This document shows positions 29,698 to 39,140 of a DNA stretch of 64,000 bases, piece by piece. The notes under the pieces are model-generated. The model did not search any database, was not told where the DNA came from, and saw only the letters and a list, made by a program, of their open reading frames with translations. Within the stretch, counting starts at the first letter, position 1; each line of letters begins with the position of its first letter. A program made the translations under genes and the position numbers. This DNA comes from Muricoccus roseus (lineage in GTDB: Bacteria; Pseudomonadota; Alphaproteobacteria; Acetobacterales; Acetobacteraceae), in contig NZ_FQZF01000003.1 in NCBI RefSeq assembly GCF_900141905.1, positions 230,041-294,040 on the forward strand, read 5' to 3'.

Positions 29698-30786
29698 ATG
29701 CGGGAGAACGCTCAGACCATGCGGGAACAGTCCCTGGCCTTCCTGGAAGCGCTGATCGAAGCGCCCTCCCCGAGCGGCTTCGAGCACGAGGTCGCGAGGC
29801 TCTATCGCGACTATGTCAGGGAGCATGTGGACGACATCACCACGGACGTGCACGGCAATGTCTCGGCCATCCTCCATCCCGGGGCGGAGATGCGGATCAT
29901 GCTGGCCGGGCACATGGATGAGATCGGCTTCATCATCCACCACATCAGCGAGGAAGGTCTCCTCCATTTCAGCACCATCGGCGGGCATGACAGCGCCATT
30001 CCCGCGGGCCAGACGGTCTGGGTGCACGGGCGCCGGCGCATCCCGGGCGCGATCGGGCGGAAGGCCATCCATCTCCTCGGCCCCGAGGAGATCAAGGCCA
30101 AGCCGAAGATAAGCGAGATGTGGATCGATATCGGCGCCACCACCCATGCGGAGGCGGTGGAAGTCGTCGCCCTGGGCGATGTCGCCACCTTCCAGCACGG
30201 CTTCCAGCCCTTGCTGGGGGACCGCGCGGTGGCCCGTGCCTTCGACAACAAGGCCGGCCTGTTCATCGTGGCGGAGGCCCTGCGCCTGCTGCGGCAGGAG
30301 GGCGGGCTCTCGCCGGGCGTCGGCGTCTATGGCCTGGGCACCGTGCAGGAGGAGATCGGGTCGCGCGGCGCGCAGACCTCCGCCACGGGCATCGGCCCGC
30401 GCACGGGCATCGCGGTCGATATGGAGCACGCCATCGACTATCCCGGCGTCAGCCCCGCGCAATACGGCCGGCTCGACACGGGGAAGGGGCCCAGCATCCT
30501 ACGGGGGGCCAATACGAACCCGGTCGTCTTCGACCTGCTCCGCCGCGCGGCGGAGGAGGACGGCATCCCCTACCAGATCCGCGTCGCACCGGGCAGCACG
30601 CCCACGGACGCGAATGCCATGCAGATCAACGGCCCCGGCATGGCCACGGCGCTGGTCGGCATCCCCCTGCGCTACATGCACACGCCCTGCGAGGTGCTGA
30701 GCCTGACCGACCTGGAGAATGCCGCCCGGCTGCTGGCGGCCTATTGCCGCCGCGTCACGCCGGAGACGGATTTCACGCCCTGGTAG
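29698..30786 (+). CDS. M42 family metallopeptidase (glutamyl/tetrahedral aminopeptidase type)
   Basis: 362-residue cocatalytic metallo-aminopeptidase. The expected metal and catalytic residues are present: His72 and Asp74 in LAGHMDEIG, Asp183 in RAFDNKAG, Glu218-Glu219 in VQEEIGSRG, Asp241 in AVDMEH and a late His in YMHTPCEV. M42 enzymes form large tetrahedral particles that trim peptides in the cytoplasm. The ATG at 29719 is an alternative start seven codons in. A related subgroup belongs to the NAGGN osmolyte system, but its partner genes are not adjacent here. Confidence 0.9.
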   Translation: MRENAQTMREQSLAFLEALIEAPSPSGFEHEVARLYRDYVREHVDDITTDVHGNVSAILHPGAEMRIMLAGHMDEIGFIIHHISEEGLLHFSTIGGHDSAIPAGQTVWVHGRRRIPGAIGRKAIHLLGPEEIKAKPKISEMWIDIGATTHAEAVEVVALGDVATFQHGFQPLLGDRAVARAFDNKAGLFIVAEALRLLRQEGGLSPGVGVYGLGTVQEEIGSRGAQTSATGIGPRTGIAVDMEHAIDYPGVSPAQYGRLDTGKGPSILRGANTNPVVFDLLRRAAEEDGIPYQIRVAPGSTPTDANAMQINGPGMATALVGIPLRYMHTPCEVLSLTDLENAARLLAAYCRRVTPETDFTPW

Positions 30787-30802
30787 CGCCGCGGCGGAGC
30801 CT

Positions 30803-31366
30803 CTACCGCCCGCCGCGCCGGTTGGCTTCCAGCTGCTCCGGCGTCAGCTGGAAGCTGACCAGGACCACCCGCTCCGCCGCCCGCCGGACATCCCCGGGGA
30901 TGCGGACCATCATCTCCTCCCCCCCGGCCGCCGCGCGGCGTTCCGCGCCGCTGAAGCTGAGGCTCAGCACGTCCGAGCCGCGGTTCAGCACCCGGCCCTC
31001 GGCCCCGTCGGTCACGGCGATGAAATAGGGCAGCTCCACCATCCCGCCGGTCAGGGCCGGCCCGCGTTCCGCCTCTGCCTGCACCACCAGGGTCAGGTCG
31101 AGCCCGGCATTCCTGGGCGCCAGGTCGCAACGGGACTGCACGCCCGTCAGGCGGGCCTGCACCTCCACCGCGCGCGGTCCGGGCCGCGCGCCGGGGCGGT
31201 AGCGCGTCATCTCCGCCCCCTCGGCCAGCACGGCGACGCGCGGGCAGGCGGGCGGAGCAGCGGCAGCCGCGGCGTTGGGGGCAGTCCCCGCCGCCGGCGT
31301 GGTGCCCCCGCCACACCCCGCGAGCAAGGCCAGGGCCGCAAGGGCCGGGAGAGTGGATCGGATCAC
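30803..31366 (-). CDS. Putative outer-membrane or periplasmic lipoprotein, unknown function
   Basis: 187-residue protein beginning MIRSTLPALAALALLAGCGGG, with the lipobox LAGC giving a lipidated Cys near residue 18. An Ala-rich linker and a beta-rich domain follow (CPRVAVLAEGAEMTRYRPG, GLDLTLVVQAEAERGPA, YFIAVTDGAEG, VLSLSFSG). The start is GTG at 31366 with AAGGAGGG upstream; a longer open frame continues well beyond but is antisense noise. It lies tail-to-tail with the M42 gene and head-to-head with ispH. I do not recognise the family. Confidence 0.8.
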   Translation of the reverse strand: MIRSTLPALAALALLAGCGGGTTPAAGTAPNAAAAAAPPACPRVAVLAEGAEMTRYRPGARPGPRAVEVQARLTGVQSRCDLAPRNAGLDLTLVVQAEAERGPALTGGMVELPYFIAVTDGAEGRVLNRGSDVLSLSFSGAERRAAAGGEEMMVRIPGDVRRAAERVVLVSFQLTPEQLEANRRGGR

Positions 31367-31510
31367 GCGGAAAACCCTCCTTTTCGGCCGCCGGCCGGGC
31401 GCGGGCGCGTCTCGGCCCTGGGCGGCGGGGCCGGGGACCGCTAGATAAGGCGCGCCCACGGTCCGGCCGGGGGCTGTTCGCGCCGGCGCCGAAGGACCAA
31501 GTCGCACGCC

Positions 31511-32512
31511 ATGGACCAGATCGCAAACCACCTCCCGGGTGCGCCCAAGCCGCCGCTGAAGGTTCTGCTGGCCGGCCCGCGCGGCTTCTGCGCGGGGGTG
31601 GACCGCGCCATCAAGATCGTCGAGCTGGCGATCGAGCGCTATGGCGCGCCCGTCTATGTGCGCCACGAGATCGTGCATAACCGCTTCGTCGTGGAAGGGC
31701 TCCAGGCCAAGGGCGCCGTCTTCGTCGAGGAGCTGGACGAGATTCCCGATGACGGCCAGCCCGTCATCTTCTCCGCCCATGGCGTGCCGAAATCCGTGCC
31801 CGCCGCGGCCGATGCCCGGCAGATGCTCTATCTCGACGCCACCTGCCCCCTGGTCAGCAAGGTCCACCGCGAGGCGGAGCGCCACCACACCAATGGCAGC
31901 CATATCCTGCTGATCGGCCATGCCGGCCATCCGGAGGTCGTGGGTACCATGGGCCAGCTCCCCCCGGGGGCCGTAACGCTGGTGGAGGATGCGGAGCAGG
32001 CCGCGACGGTGGAGCCGCCGCCCGGCCCCCTCGCCTATGCCACCCAGACCACCCTCTCCGTCGACGACACGGCCGAGGTGCTGGACGTGCTGCGCGCCCG
32101 CTTCCCGGGCCTTTCGGCCCCGGTGAAGGAGGACATCTGCTACGCCACCACCAACCGCCAGGCCGCCGTGAAGGCGATCGCCGAGCGTTGCGAGCTGATC
32201 GTGGTGGTGGGCGCCGCCAACTCCTCCAACTCGGTCCGCCTGCGCGAGGTGGCCGAGAAGGCCGGCTGCCCGCGCGCCGTGCTGGTGCCGCGCGGCCGGG
32301 ATTTCGACCCCGCCGAGGCCGATGGCCTCTCCACCATCGGCATCACAGCCGGCGCCAGCGCGCCCGAGGTGCTGGTGGAGGAGGTGATCGCCCGCCTGCG
32401 CGAGCGTTTCGACGTGACCACGGAGGATGTGACGGTCGCGGAGGAGCGGATCGTCTTCAACCTCCCCCGCCCGCTGCGCGCGCCCCGGCCCGCCCCCACC
32501 CCCGCGGAGTAG
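31511..32512 (+). CDS. ispH: 4-hydroxy-3-methylbut-2-enyl diphosphate reductase
   Basis: Last enzyme of the MEP isoprenoid pathway, a 4Fe-4S protein making IPP and DMAPP. The three cluster cysteines are Cys27 (GPRGFCAGV), Cys112 (DATCPLVSK) and Cys210 ([10 protein letters not shown]). Also present are FSAHGVPKS and the catalytic glutamate region [16 protein letters not shown]. Length 333. It leads an ispH-thrB-rnhA cluster seen in many alphaproteobacteria, with a 69-bp gap to thrB. Confidence 0.97.
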   Translation: MDQIANHLPGAPKPPLKVLLAGPRGFCAGVDRAIKIVELAIERYGAPVYVRHEIVHNRFVVEGLQAKGAVFVEELDEIPDDGQPVIFSAHGVPKSVPAAADARQMLYLDATCPLVSKVHREAERHHTNGSHILLIGHAGHPEVVGTMGQLPPGAVTLVEDAEQAATVEPPPGPLAYATQTTLSVDDTAEVLDVLRARFPGLSAPVKEDICYATTNRQAAVKAIAERCELIVVVGAANSSNSVRLREVAEKAGCPRAVLVPRGRDFDPAEADGLSTIGITAGASAPEVLVEEVIARLRERFDVTTEDVTVAEERIVFNLPRPLRAPRPAPTPAE

Positions 32513-32581
32513 CCCGCCGGGCTGGGCGGGGCCGCTTGCCACCCCGCCCCGCCTGGGGCATCCCCCGGCCAGGGGGTTCCG

Positions 32582-33556
32582 ATGGCTGTCTATACCGAGG
32601 TGTCCGACGAGGCCTTGCGTGCCTTCCTCGCGGGCTATGAGCTGGGCGAGCTGGTCGCCTTCCGCGGCATCGCGGAAGGGGTGGAGAACAGCAACTACGC
32701 CCTGAAGACCACTGCCGGGGACTTCATCCTCACCCTCTACGAGAAGCGGGTGGACCCCACCGAGCTCCCCTGGTTCCTCGGGCTGATGCGCCACCTCGCC
32801 GCGCGCGGCCTGGCCTGCCCCGAACCCGTGGCCGGGCGCGATGGCGAGGCCCTGCGGGAGCTGGCCGGCCGCCCCGCCGCCATCTGCACCTTCCTCCCCG
32901 GCGTCTGGCCGCGCCGCCCCTCGGTGGCGCATTGCGGCCCGCTCGGCACGGCGCTGGCCGCCCTGCACGCCGCCGGCGAGGGCTTCTCGGCCGAGCGCCC
33001 GAACGCGCTCGGGCCCCAGGGCTGGGCCCCGCTGCTCGGGCGCTGCCGCCCGAACGGGGACACGGTGCAGCCCGGCCTCTGCGCCGAGCTGGACGGGCAT
33101 CTGGAATCCATCCTCGCCGCATGGCCCGCCGGCCTGCCGCGCGGTCAGATCCATGCGGACCTCTTCCCCGACAACGTCTTCTTCCTGGAGGAGGCGCGCG
33201 GGAAGCCGCGCGTCTCCGGCCTGATCGACTTCTACTTCGCCTGCACGGATATCCTCGCCTATGACGTGGCCATCTGCCTCAACGCCTGGTGCTTCGAGCC
33301 GGACCTGTCCTTCAACGTGACCAAGGCCCGCGCCCTGCTGGCCGGCTATAACGCCGCCCGCCCTATGTCGGCGGCGGAGATGGAGGCGCTGCCCGTGCTG
33401 TGCCGCGGCGCCGCGCTGCGCTTCCTGCTGACTCGCCTCTACGACTGGACCAACACCCCGCCCGGAGCCCTCGTGACCCGCAAGGACCCGCTCGAATACC
33501 TGCGCCGCCTCCGCTTCCACGCCCAGGCCAAGGGGGTCTCGGCCTATGGCGTCTGA
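32582..33556 (+). CDS. thrB: Homoserine kinase, ThrB2/APH-fold type
   Basis: Phosphorylates homoserine in threonine synthesis. The 324-residue protein has the aminoglycoside phosphotransferase fold rather than the GHMP fold of E. coli ThrB. Hallmarks are [25 protein letters not shown], the catalytic loop [12 protein letters not shown] and [20 protein letters not shown]. The gene overlaps rnhA by 11 bp, consistent with cotranscription from ispH. Confidence 0.95.
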   Translation: MAVYTEVSDEALRAFLAGYELGELVAFRGIAEGVENSNYALKTTAGDFILTLYEKRVDPTELPWFLGLMRHLAARGLACPEPVAGRDGEALRELAGRPAAICTFLPGVWPRRPSVAHCGPLGTALAALHAAGEGFSAERPNALGPQGWAPLLGRCRPNGDTVQPGLCAELDGHLESILAAWPAGLPRGQIHADLFPDNVFFLEEARGKPRVSGLIDFYFACTDILAYDVAICLNAWCFEPDLSFNVTKARALLAGYNAARPMSAAEMEALPVLCRGAALRFLLTRLYDWTNTPPGALVTRKDPLEYLRRLRFHAQAKGVSAYGV

Positions 33557-34013
33557 CGCGACGGAGGCACCCGCCGAGGCGGTCGTCGAGATCTGGACCG
33601 ATGGCGGCTGCAAGCCCAACCCCGGCCCCGGCGGCTGGGCGGCCATCCTGCGCTTCGGCGCGTATGAGAAGGAGATGACGGGCGCCGAGCCCGCCACCAC
33701 CAACAACCGCATGGAGCTGACCGCCGCCGCGGCCGCGCTGGAGGCGCTGAGGAAGCCCTGCCGCGTGGTGCTGCATACGGACAGCGAATACGTGAAGAAC
33801 GGCGTCACCCGCTGGGTCCATGGCTGGGTGCGCAACAACTGGCGCAACGCGGCCAAGGACCCGGTGGCGAATTATGAGCTGTGGCAGCGCCTGCTGGCCG
33901 CCGCCAAGCCGCATCAGGTGGAATGGAAGTGGGTGCGCGGCCATGCCGGCAACGCGATGAACGAGCGCGCGGATAAGCTGGCGACCGCCGCCCGGATGAC
34001 GCTGGAGCGGTAG
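33546..34013 (+). CDS. rnhA: Ribonuclease HI
   Basis: 155-residue nuclease cutting RNA in RNA-DNA hybrids. The catalytic residues are Asp19 ([14 protein letters not shown]), Glu57 (NNRMELTAA), Asp79 ([11 protein letters not shown]) and a late Asp in NERADKLA. The [14 protein letters not shown] handle is intact. It overlaps the end of thrB and is followed by a GC hairpin shared with a convergent gene. Confidence 0.96.
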   Translation: MASDATEAPAEAVVEIWTDGGCKPNPGPGGWAAILRFGAYEKEMTGAEPATTNNRMELTAAAAALEALRKPCRVVLHTDSEYVKNGVTRWVHGWVRNNWRNAAKDPVANYELWQRLLAAAKPHQVEWKWVRGHAGNAMNERADKLATAARMTLER

Positions 34014-34015
34014 CT

Positions 34016-34034
34016 CCGCCCCCCCCGGGGGCGG
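34016..34034. terminator. Bidirectional hairpin between rnhA and a convergent gene
   Basis: CCGCCCCC and GGGGGCGG form an 8-bp stem with a 3-nt loop in the 25 bp between two convergent stop codons. No T tract on either side. Confidence 0.5.
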
Positions 34035-34038
34035 GCGG

Positions 34039-35025
34039 TCAGGAAAGCCGGACCTCCTGCCGCGCCTCCTCGGCGGACCGGGCCGCGGCCGCGATCGCCT
34101 CCGCCCGGGCGAAGCGCCGAACGCGCTCCTGATGCTGCAGCGCCTGCTCCCGGAAGTCCTGCAGCGTCACCGGGTCGGCGCCCTGGGCCTCCAGCCGCTC
34201 CAGCTGCTCCAGAAACACCTCGGTCCGCTCCTGCTTGGCCAGGCGGCCGAAGGACTTGCGGAGGAAGGTGGGCAGATCCACCACCGGATGGATCAGATGC
34301 GCCGTGGCCGGCATCTGCATGTCGAAGCCGAAGGGGCGCGCCTGGTTCGAATTGAAGCTGACGCGATCCGTGCTGCCGGGGATCAGGTCGTTTATGTTCG
34401 CCATCAGGAAGCTTCCGCGCTCCACCAGCAGCGACGGCACGTAGTATTCGCAATGCACGCCGCCATTGGCGACGGGCTCGCCCAGCCGCTCCCGCAGCCG
34501 CCCCTCATAGAGGGTGATGAGGGCGCGGCGGGACAGGCCGATAATCGCGAACATCGCCTTGTAGGGCTGCGCGAAGCGATGCGGCCGGCCGGCGCGCGGA
34601 CCGTCGATCGGCCCCGTCGTCGTGCCGAGCATGTCGAGCTGCCCGACCTGCGCGGAAAGGATGTCCGCCAGGTCCTGCAGGTAGGTGGGCGATTCCGGGC
34701 TGATGGAGATGTCGTAGTCCCACATCAGGTAGAAGTCGTAATGCGGGATCTGGTGATAGGCGCAGTACATCGAGTAGTCGCCGAAATACCAGAAGCAGCG
34801 CTGGACATCGGTGTTCAGGCCCAGCCGCGTGCAATCGGCCACGCTATGGGCCAGCTTCGCATGGCCCTGGGCGGAAACCGGGCCGCCCGTCTCATCGGCC
34901 AGGACGTAGAAGTCCCAGCCGGAAACCCGGGCCAGGGCATCCGCCAGTTCCCGGGCCTTCGGCGAATCCCGAAGATGGGTCCGCATCAAACAGGCGATGC
35001 GACTGGTCTGGCCACGATCTGTCAT
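34039..35025 (-). CDS. Conserved-looking hypothetical protein, possible glycosyltransferase-like
   Basis: 328-residue soluble protein that I do not recognise with certainty. It opens RIACLMRTHLRDSPKARELADAL, followed by VLADETGG and YDFYLMWDYDISISPESP near residues 95-112. The DYD there resembles the DXD metal site of GT-A glycosyltransferases, as does the alternation of beta segments in front of it. The C-terminal 70 residues are a charged helix rich in Glu, Arg and Ala. There is no signal or membrane segment. It has its own gap downstream of prs and ends against rnhA. Confidence 0.75.
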   Translation of the reverse strand: MTDRGQTSRIACLMRTHLRDSPKARELADALARVSGWDFYVLADETGGPVSAQGHAKLAHSVADCTRLGLNTDVQRCFWYFGDYSMYCAYHQIPHYDFYLMWDYDISISPESPTYLQDLADILSAQVGQLDMLGTTTGPIDGPRAGRPHRFAQPYKAMFAIIGLSRRALITLYEGRLRERLGEPVANGGVHCEYYVPSLLVERGSFLMANINDLIPGSTDRVSFNSNQARPFGFDMQMPATAHLIHPVVDLPTFLRKSFGRLAKQERTEVFLEQLERLEAQGADPVTLQDFREQALQHQERVRRFARAEAIAAAARSAEEARQEVRLS

Positions 35026-35145
35026 GCCGATCCGCTCTCCGCTGGCTGGGCCAGAGCTAGGGCAGCACCGCGACAGCTGGGTTTCAGGCGGATGACAGAA
35101 CGGTGAAAGAACCGGGACGGAACGGCCGCCCCGGCCGGGGTAGGC

Positions 35146-36078
35146 CTAGTTGAACAGGGTGGAGACCGAGGATTCCTCGGAAATGCGGCGCATCGCCTCG
35201 GCGAGCAGGGGCGCGATGGTCAGCTGCTTGATGTTCGAGGAGACGCGCACGGCTTCGGTGGCCTGGATGCTGTCCGTGGTGATCATGTGCTCGATGGGCG
35301 CCGCGCCGATGCGCGCGACCGCCCCGCCCGAGAACACGCCATGGGTGACATAGACCGAGGCGGAGCGCGCGCCGTTCTTCAGCAGCGCCTCGGCCGCGTT
35401 GCAGAGCGTGCCGCCGGAATCCACGATGTCGTCGATCAGGATGCAGTCGCGCCCCTCGACATCGCCGATCACGTTCATCACCTCCGACACGCCCGCGCGC
35501 GGGCGGCGCTTGTCGATGATGGCGAGGTCCGTATGCAGGCGTGTGGCGATGGCCCGCGCCCGCACCACGCCGCCGACATCGGGGGAGACGACCATGAGGT
35601 CACGCCCCTTGAAGCGCTCCTGGATGTCGCGCGCGAAAAGCGGCGCGGCGAAGAGGTTGTCCACGGGGATGTCGAAGAAGCCCTGGATCTGCCCGGCATG
35701 GAGGTCCAGCGTCAGCACGCGGTCCGCGCCGGCCTGGGTGATGAGGTTCGCCACCAGCTTCGCCGAGATCGGGGTGCGGGGGCCGGACTTCCGGTCCTGC
35801 CGGGCATAGCCGAAATACGGGACCACGGCGGTGATGCGGCGGGCCGAGGAACGGCGCAGCGCATCCAGCGTGATCAGCAGCTCCATCAGGTTGTCATTCG
35901 CCGGGAAGCTGGTGGACTGGATGACGAACACATCCTCGCCGCGGATGTTCTCCTGGATCTCCACGAAGATCTCGAGGTCGGCGAAGCGCCGGACCGAGGC
36001 CTGGGTGAGCGGCAGGTTGAGGGCCGCGGCCACCGCCTCGGCGAGCGGGCGGTTGCTGTTGCAGGCGAGGATCTTCAT
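35146..36078 (-). CDS. prs: Ribose-phosphate pyrophosphokinase
   Basis: Makes PRPP from ribose 5-phosphate and ATP for nucleotide, His and Trp synthesis. The 310-residue class I enzyme has [50 protein letters not shown] and the PRPP loop [16 protein letters not shown]. The family start at MKILACNSN is clear. It follows a lipoprotein gene on the same strand after 173 bp that could contain its own promoter. Upp, which uses PRPP, is also in the window. Confidence 0.97.
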   Translation of the reverse strand: MKILACNSNRPLAEAVAAALNLPLTQASVRRFADLEIFVEIQENIRGEDVFVIQSTSFPANDNLMELLITLDALRRSSARRITAVVPYFGYARQDRKSGPRTPISAKLVANLITQAGADRVLTLDLHAGQIQGFFDIPVDNLFAAPLFARDIQERFKGRDLMVVSPDVGGVVRARAIATRLHTDLAIIDKRRPRAGVSEVMNVIGDVEGRDCILIDDIVDSGGTLCNAAEALLKNGARSASVYVTHGVFSGGAVARIGAAPIEHMITTDSIQATEAVRVSSNIKQLTIAPLLAEAMRRISEESSVSTLFN

Positions 36079-36251
36079 CCGCGTGGAATCTCCGGGCGCG
36101 CCGCCCAGTCTTCACCGGCGGGCGAGTCCGGCTCTGGCAGCGTGAGGGCGGCCGGGGGATAGCAACCGTGCGCCGCCAAGTCCATGCCGGGCGGGTGGCA
36201 GGGCCGGTCTACGCAGGACGCATGCCAGACCGGGGCACCCCCACGGCGTTG

Positions 36252-37178
36252 TTACCGCGCCGGGGCACCTTCCGGCGGCGGCGGCGCGGCGTTGCGGCGG
36301 GCCATTTCCTCACCGAGCCCACCGGCATTGGCGATGATGTCCCGCACCGCGACCGCCGCTTCCTCGGCCACCACATAGGCCACGTCGCCCCAGAGACCGT
36401 TCAGCGTGCCCGCCGGCACCTCGTTGATCTGGGCCGCGAGGCCGAGGTCGTGCCCGTCCCGGCGCGAGACCCTCCACTGGATCTCCACGCGCTGCTTCCG
36501 GTCCGCCACCGGCGTCACCGTCACCTCGCCGGTCAGGGCGAAGGCGGCCCCGTCCGAGCCCTCCTGCACGACAAAGCCCTTGGTGGCCAGGAAGTCGCGC
36601 ATGCGCGCCGAAAGGGCCTGGTTCCCGTCCCCCGGCGCGCCGGTCACCCCGCGGAAGCGCACGCGCGGCGGACCGCCGGAGCCGTTGAACGCCACCGTCT
36701 CCGAGGCGCGGCGCGCGGCTTCCCCACGCGTGAGCAGCCCGGCCACGACCGGCGCGTCGCGGGTGGCCACCTGGCGCAGCATGGCGCTGCCCGCCTCGCT
36801 CCATTCCCGCACGGGCACGGCGGCACCGCGCGCCTCGCCCAGCACCTTCCCATCCGCATCCACCACCGCATAGGCGGGGGTCACCCCGCGCCCGTCCTGC
36901 TCGGCGGTGATATCCAGGCGCCAGTCCAGCGGCGCGGGCGGCCCCGCCACGGCGGGCACCTCGGCCGCCTCCAGCGCCTCCGCCACCGCCACCGCGAAAT
37001 CGGAGGAGGCGACATCCGGCAGCAGCGCCGCCCCCGGGCGGGGCACGGCGATGCGATAGGCCGGCGGCGCCGCCAGGCGGCGGGCCTCCGCGCCCGGATT
37101 GCCCCGGAAGGGCTGGGGCAGCGGCCCGCAGGCCGCCAGCAGCGCCAGCGGCAGGAGCAGGGCGAGGAAGGGGCGCAT
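36252..37178 (-). CDS. Putative lipoprotein, unknown function
   Basis: 308-residue predicted lipoprotein, start MRPFLALLLPLALLAACGPLPQPF with the lipobox LAAC at residue 17. The body has repeated beta-type segments (YRIAVPRPGAALLPD, LDWRLDITAEQ, FALTGEVTVTPVADRKQRVEIQWRV, here abbreviated to FALTGEVTVTP). It ends in a Pro-rich tail. The pattern suggests a periplasmic or outer-membrane domain with two similar halves. It lies 142 bp after pgeF and before prs, a position where similar lipoproteins are found in related genomes as far as I recall. Function unknown. Confidence 0.8.
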   Translation of the reverse strand: MRPFLALLLPLALLAACGPLPQPFRGNPGAEARRLAAPPAYRIAVPRPGAALLPDVASSDFAVAVAEALEAAEVPAVAGPPAPLDWRLDITAEQDGRGVTPAYAVVDADGKVLGEARGAAVPVREWSEAGSAMLRQVATRDAPVVAGLLTRGEAARRASETVAFNGSGGPPRVRFRGVTGAPGDGNQALSARMRDFLATKGFVVQEGSDGAAFALTGEVTVTPVADRKQRVEIQWRVSRRDGHDLGLAAQINEVPAGTLNGLWGDVAYVVAEEAAVAVRDIIANAGGLGEEMARRNAAPPPPEGAPAR

Positions 37179-37320
37179 GGCTCAGCCGATCACGCAGGAG
37201 GCGACAAGGGGAAAAGCCATCGGCACCACGGAAAGGGGGACGTAGGGCATGGGGCCGCCCTTATCCACGGACGCCGCTCCCGGCGCCAGGGGGACGCCGC
37301 CCCCGGGGCGCCGGGCAGGG

Positions 37321-38103
37321 TCAGCCCGGAAGCCCGATGGCCGAGAGCTGGTGCCCGATGGGCCCGCCGCCTTCCAGCGTGCGGCGGCGGTGGGAGAAGA
37401 AGAGCGCCTCCTCCGCCAGCGTGTCGTTCGGCAGCGCCTCCGCCATCACCCCGGCGGCCCGCAGCCGGGCGAGGATCAGCCCGGCCATGTCGAACTGCCA
37501 GTGCTCCGGCCGGCGCCCAGGGGCAAGGAACCGCTCCCCCTCCGGGTCGCTCGCCAGCAGCTCGGCGCGGAGGTCGGCGCCCACCTCGTAGCTCGGCTGG
37601 CGGATGCAGGGGCCCAGCGCCGCGGCGATATCCGCGCGTCGGGCGCCCAGCCCCTCCATCGCGGCAATCGTCGCCTCCAGCACCCCCGCCAGCGCCCCGC
37701 GCCAGCCCGCATGGCAGGCCCCCACCACCCCGGCGCGCGCGTCGGCGAAGAGCACGGGCCCACAATCGGCGGTGATGATGCCAAGGGTGACACCGGGCCG
37801 GTTGGTCGCCACCCCATCCGCCCGGGGGCGCTCCTCATGTCCGATCGGTGCCTCGGCGACCGCCACGTCGATCCCATGCACCTGATACAGGCCGGACAGG
37901 CTCTCCGGCGCGCGGCCGATGGCGCGCATGGCGCGGGCCCGGTTCTCCCGCACCGCCTCCGGGTCGTCCGGGCTGGAGAGGGAGCAGTTGAGGCTGGCGA
38001 AGCGCCCCGTGGAGACCCCGCCGCGCCGGGTGAAGAAGCCATGCGGCAGCCCGGCCAGGCCCGGCGCCGTCAGATACTCGGCGGAGAGGAGATCAGCGCT
38101 CAT
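37321..38103 (-). CDS. pgeF: Peptidoglycan editing factor PgeF, laccase-domain (YfiH) family
   Basis: Copper-oxidase-like fold protein that removes wrongly incorporated residues from peptidoglycan precursors; older labels are polyphenol oxidase or multicopper laccase. The 260-residue protein has GFFTRRGGVS, YQVHGIDVAV, ADCGPVLFADA, CHAGWRGALAGVLE and GPCIRQPSYEVG, including the conserved His, Cys and His residues. The ATG at 38103 overlaps the midA stop (ATGA). It is the last gene of hldD-lgt-midA-pgeF. Confidence 0.93.
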   Translation of the reverse strand: MSADLLSAEYLTAPGLAGLPHGFFTRRGGVSTGRFASLNCSLSSPDDPEAVRENRARAMRAIGRAPESLSGLYQVHGIDVAVAEAPIGHEERPRADGVATNRPGVTLGIITADCGPVLFADARAGVVGACHAGWRGALAGVLEATIAAMEGLGARRADIAAALGPCIRQPSYEVGADLRAELLASDPEGERFLAPGRRPEHWQFDMAGLILARLRAAGVMAEALPNDTLAEEALFFSHRRRTLEGGGPIGHQLSAIGLPG

Positions 38104-39140
38104 GCGGGTTCGAAGCCGGGCGGGGTGGAGAGACCGGGGTGGCACAGGACCAGCGCCTTGAACAGGCGCCCCATCGCCTCCGGTGCGGTCAGGCGCATGG
38201 CGGCCTCCACATGCCGGGCGCCACGGCCAGGGTCCGAAGCGGCCAGCGCCGCCGCCCGGCTGTGCAAGCCGAGCCGGGCGAGGAACACGCCCTGCGGGAT
38301 GGGCCCATGCACCCCTGCCCCGGCCGCGCGCGCCGCCGCGGCCAGCGCGGCGAAATCCACATGCGCGGTAAGGTCCGCCGAGCCTGGATCGGCCAGCGGG
38401 TCGGCCGGCGCGCGGTTCCGGATGGCCTGCAGGCTGTCGCCCGGCCCGCTCCGCTCGGGCCCGTAATCGATGAAGAGTGCCGCGCCCCCCTGCCCCGCCA
38501 GCCGTGCGCCCAGGGCGGCGGCGATGGCGCGGGCAGGCTCGTTCACCTCCCGGATCTCGCCCTCCTCGCCCCTATCGGGCAGGGGCGCATCGGGCAGGGG
38601 CGCATCCGGGGCCGGCCGCTCGAGGAAGGCGCCCTCCGCCACATGGCGCTCCATCCAGGCCCCGCCGCGGCGCACGAATTGCCGGATCGGCAGGGCATCG
38701 AGAAATTCATTGGCCAGGAAGATCATCGGCCCCTCCGGCAGCGCCTCCACCGTCTCATGCCAAGCCGCCTCGGGCAGGCGGGCGCGCTGGGCCTCCCGCA
38801 ACAGCGGCGAGGTTTCCACCAGGTGCAGCCGCGCGGCCCGGGCGAAGTCCGGCATCATCTGGCCCACGGCACGCAGGGCATCGGCCATCATCGTGCCGCG
38901 CCCCGGCCCAGCCTCCGCCAGGATCACCGGGTCCGGCCGCCCCATCAGCGTCCAGGTCACGGCCGCCCAGAGGCCGAGGCACTCGCCGAAGGCCTGGGTG
39001 ATCTCGGGCGCCGTGGTGAAGTCGCCCGCCGCGCCGAAGGGGTCGCGCGCGGCGTAATAGACAGCATTGGCGCGCGCCATGAAGGCGTCCAGCCGCTCCA
39101 CCCGGCCTGACCGCCCCGGCTTCACCTCCGGGCCGCTCAC
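38100..39140 (-). CDS. SAM-dependent methyltransferase, MidA/NDUFAF7 (DUF185) family
   Basis: 346-residue class I methyltransferase. It has YYAARDPFGAAGDFTTAPEI, SAM loop LAEAGPGRGTMMADALR, HLVETSPLLREAQ and FLANEFLDALPIRQFV. Mitochondrial relatives methylate a complex I subunit arginine; the bacterial target is unclear. The GTG start at 39140 overlaps the lgt stop as GTGA. It sits between lgt and pgeF in an operon order conserved in alphaproteobacteria. A repeated proline segment (APDAPLPDAPLPD) near residue 170 looks like a small internal duplication. Confidence 0.92.
   Translation of the reverse strand: MSGPEVKPGRSGRVERLDAFMARANAVYYAARDPFGAAGDFTTAPEITQAFGECLGLWAAVTWTLMGRPDPVILAEAGPGRGTMMADALRAVGQMMPDFARAARLHLVETSPLLREAQRARLPEAAWHETVEALPEGPMIFLANEFLDALPIRQFVRRGGAWMERHVAEGAFLERPAPDAPLPDAPLPDRGEEGEIREVNEPARAIAAALGARLAGQGGAALFIDYGPERSGPGDSLQAIRNRAPADPLADPGSADLTAHVDFAALAAAARAAGAGVHGPIPQGVFLARLGLHSRAAALAASDPGRGARHVEAAMRLTAPEAMGRLFKALVLCHPGLSTPPGFEPA

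Noticed and set aside
29698..30786. M42 peptidase as part of an NAGGN osmolyte cluster
   Set aside because: The expected asparagine-synthetase-like and acetyltransferase partners are not adjacent; neighbours are gcv genes and a lipoprotein gene.
30803..33856. 1017-codon minus-strand frame covering ispH and thrB
   Set aside because: Only its last 187 codons are real (the lipoprotein starting with GTG at 31366). The rest is antisense to well-identified genes.
37182..37250. 22-codon frame with a hydrophobic end between pgeF and the next lipoprotein gene
   Set aside because: Too short, without a ribosome-binding site or known family; likely chance.
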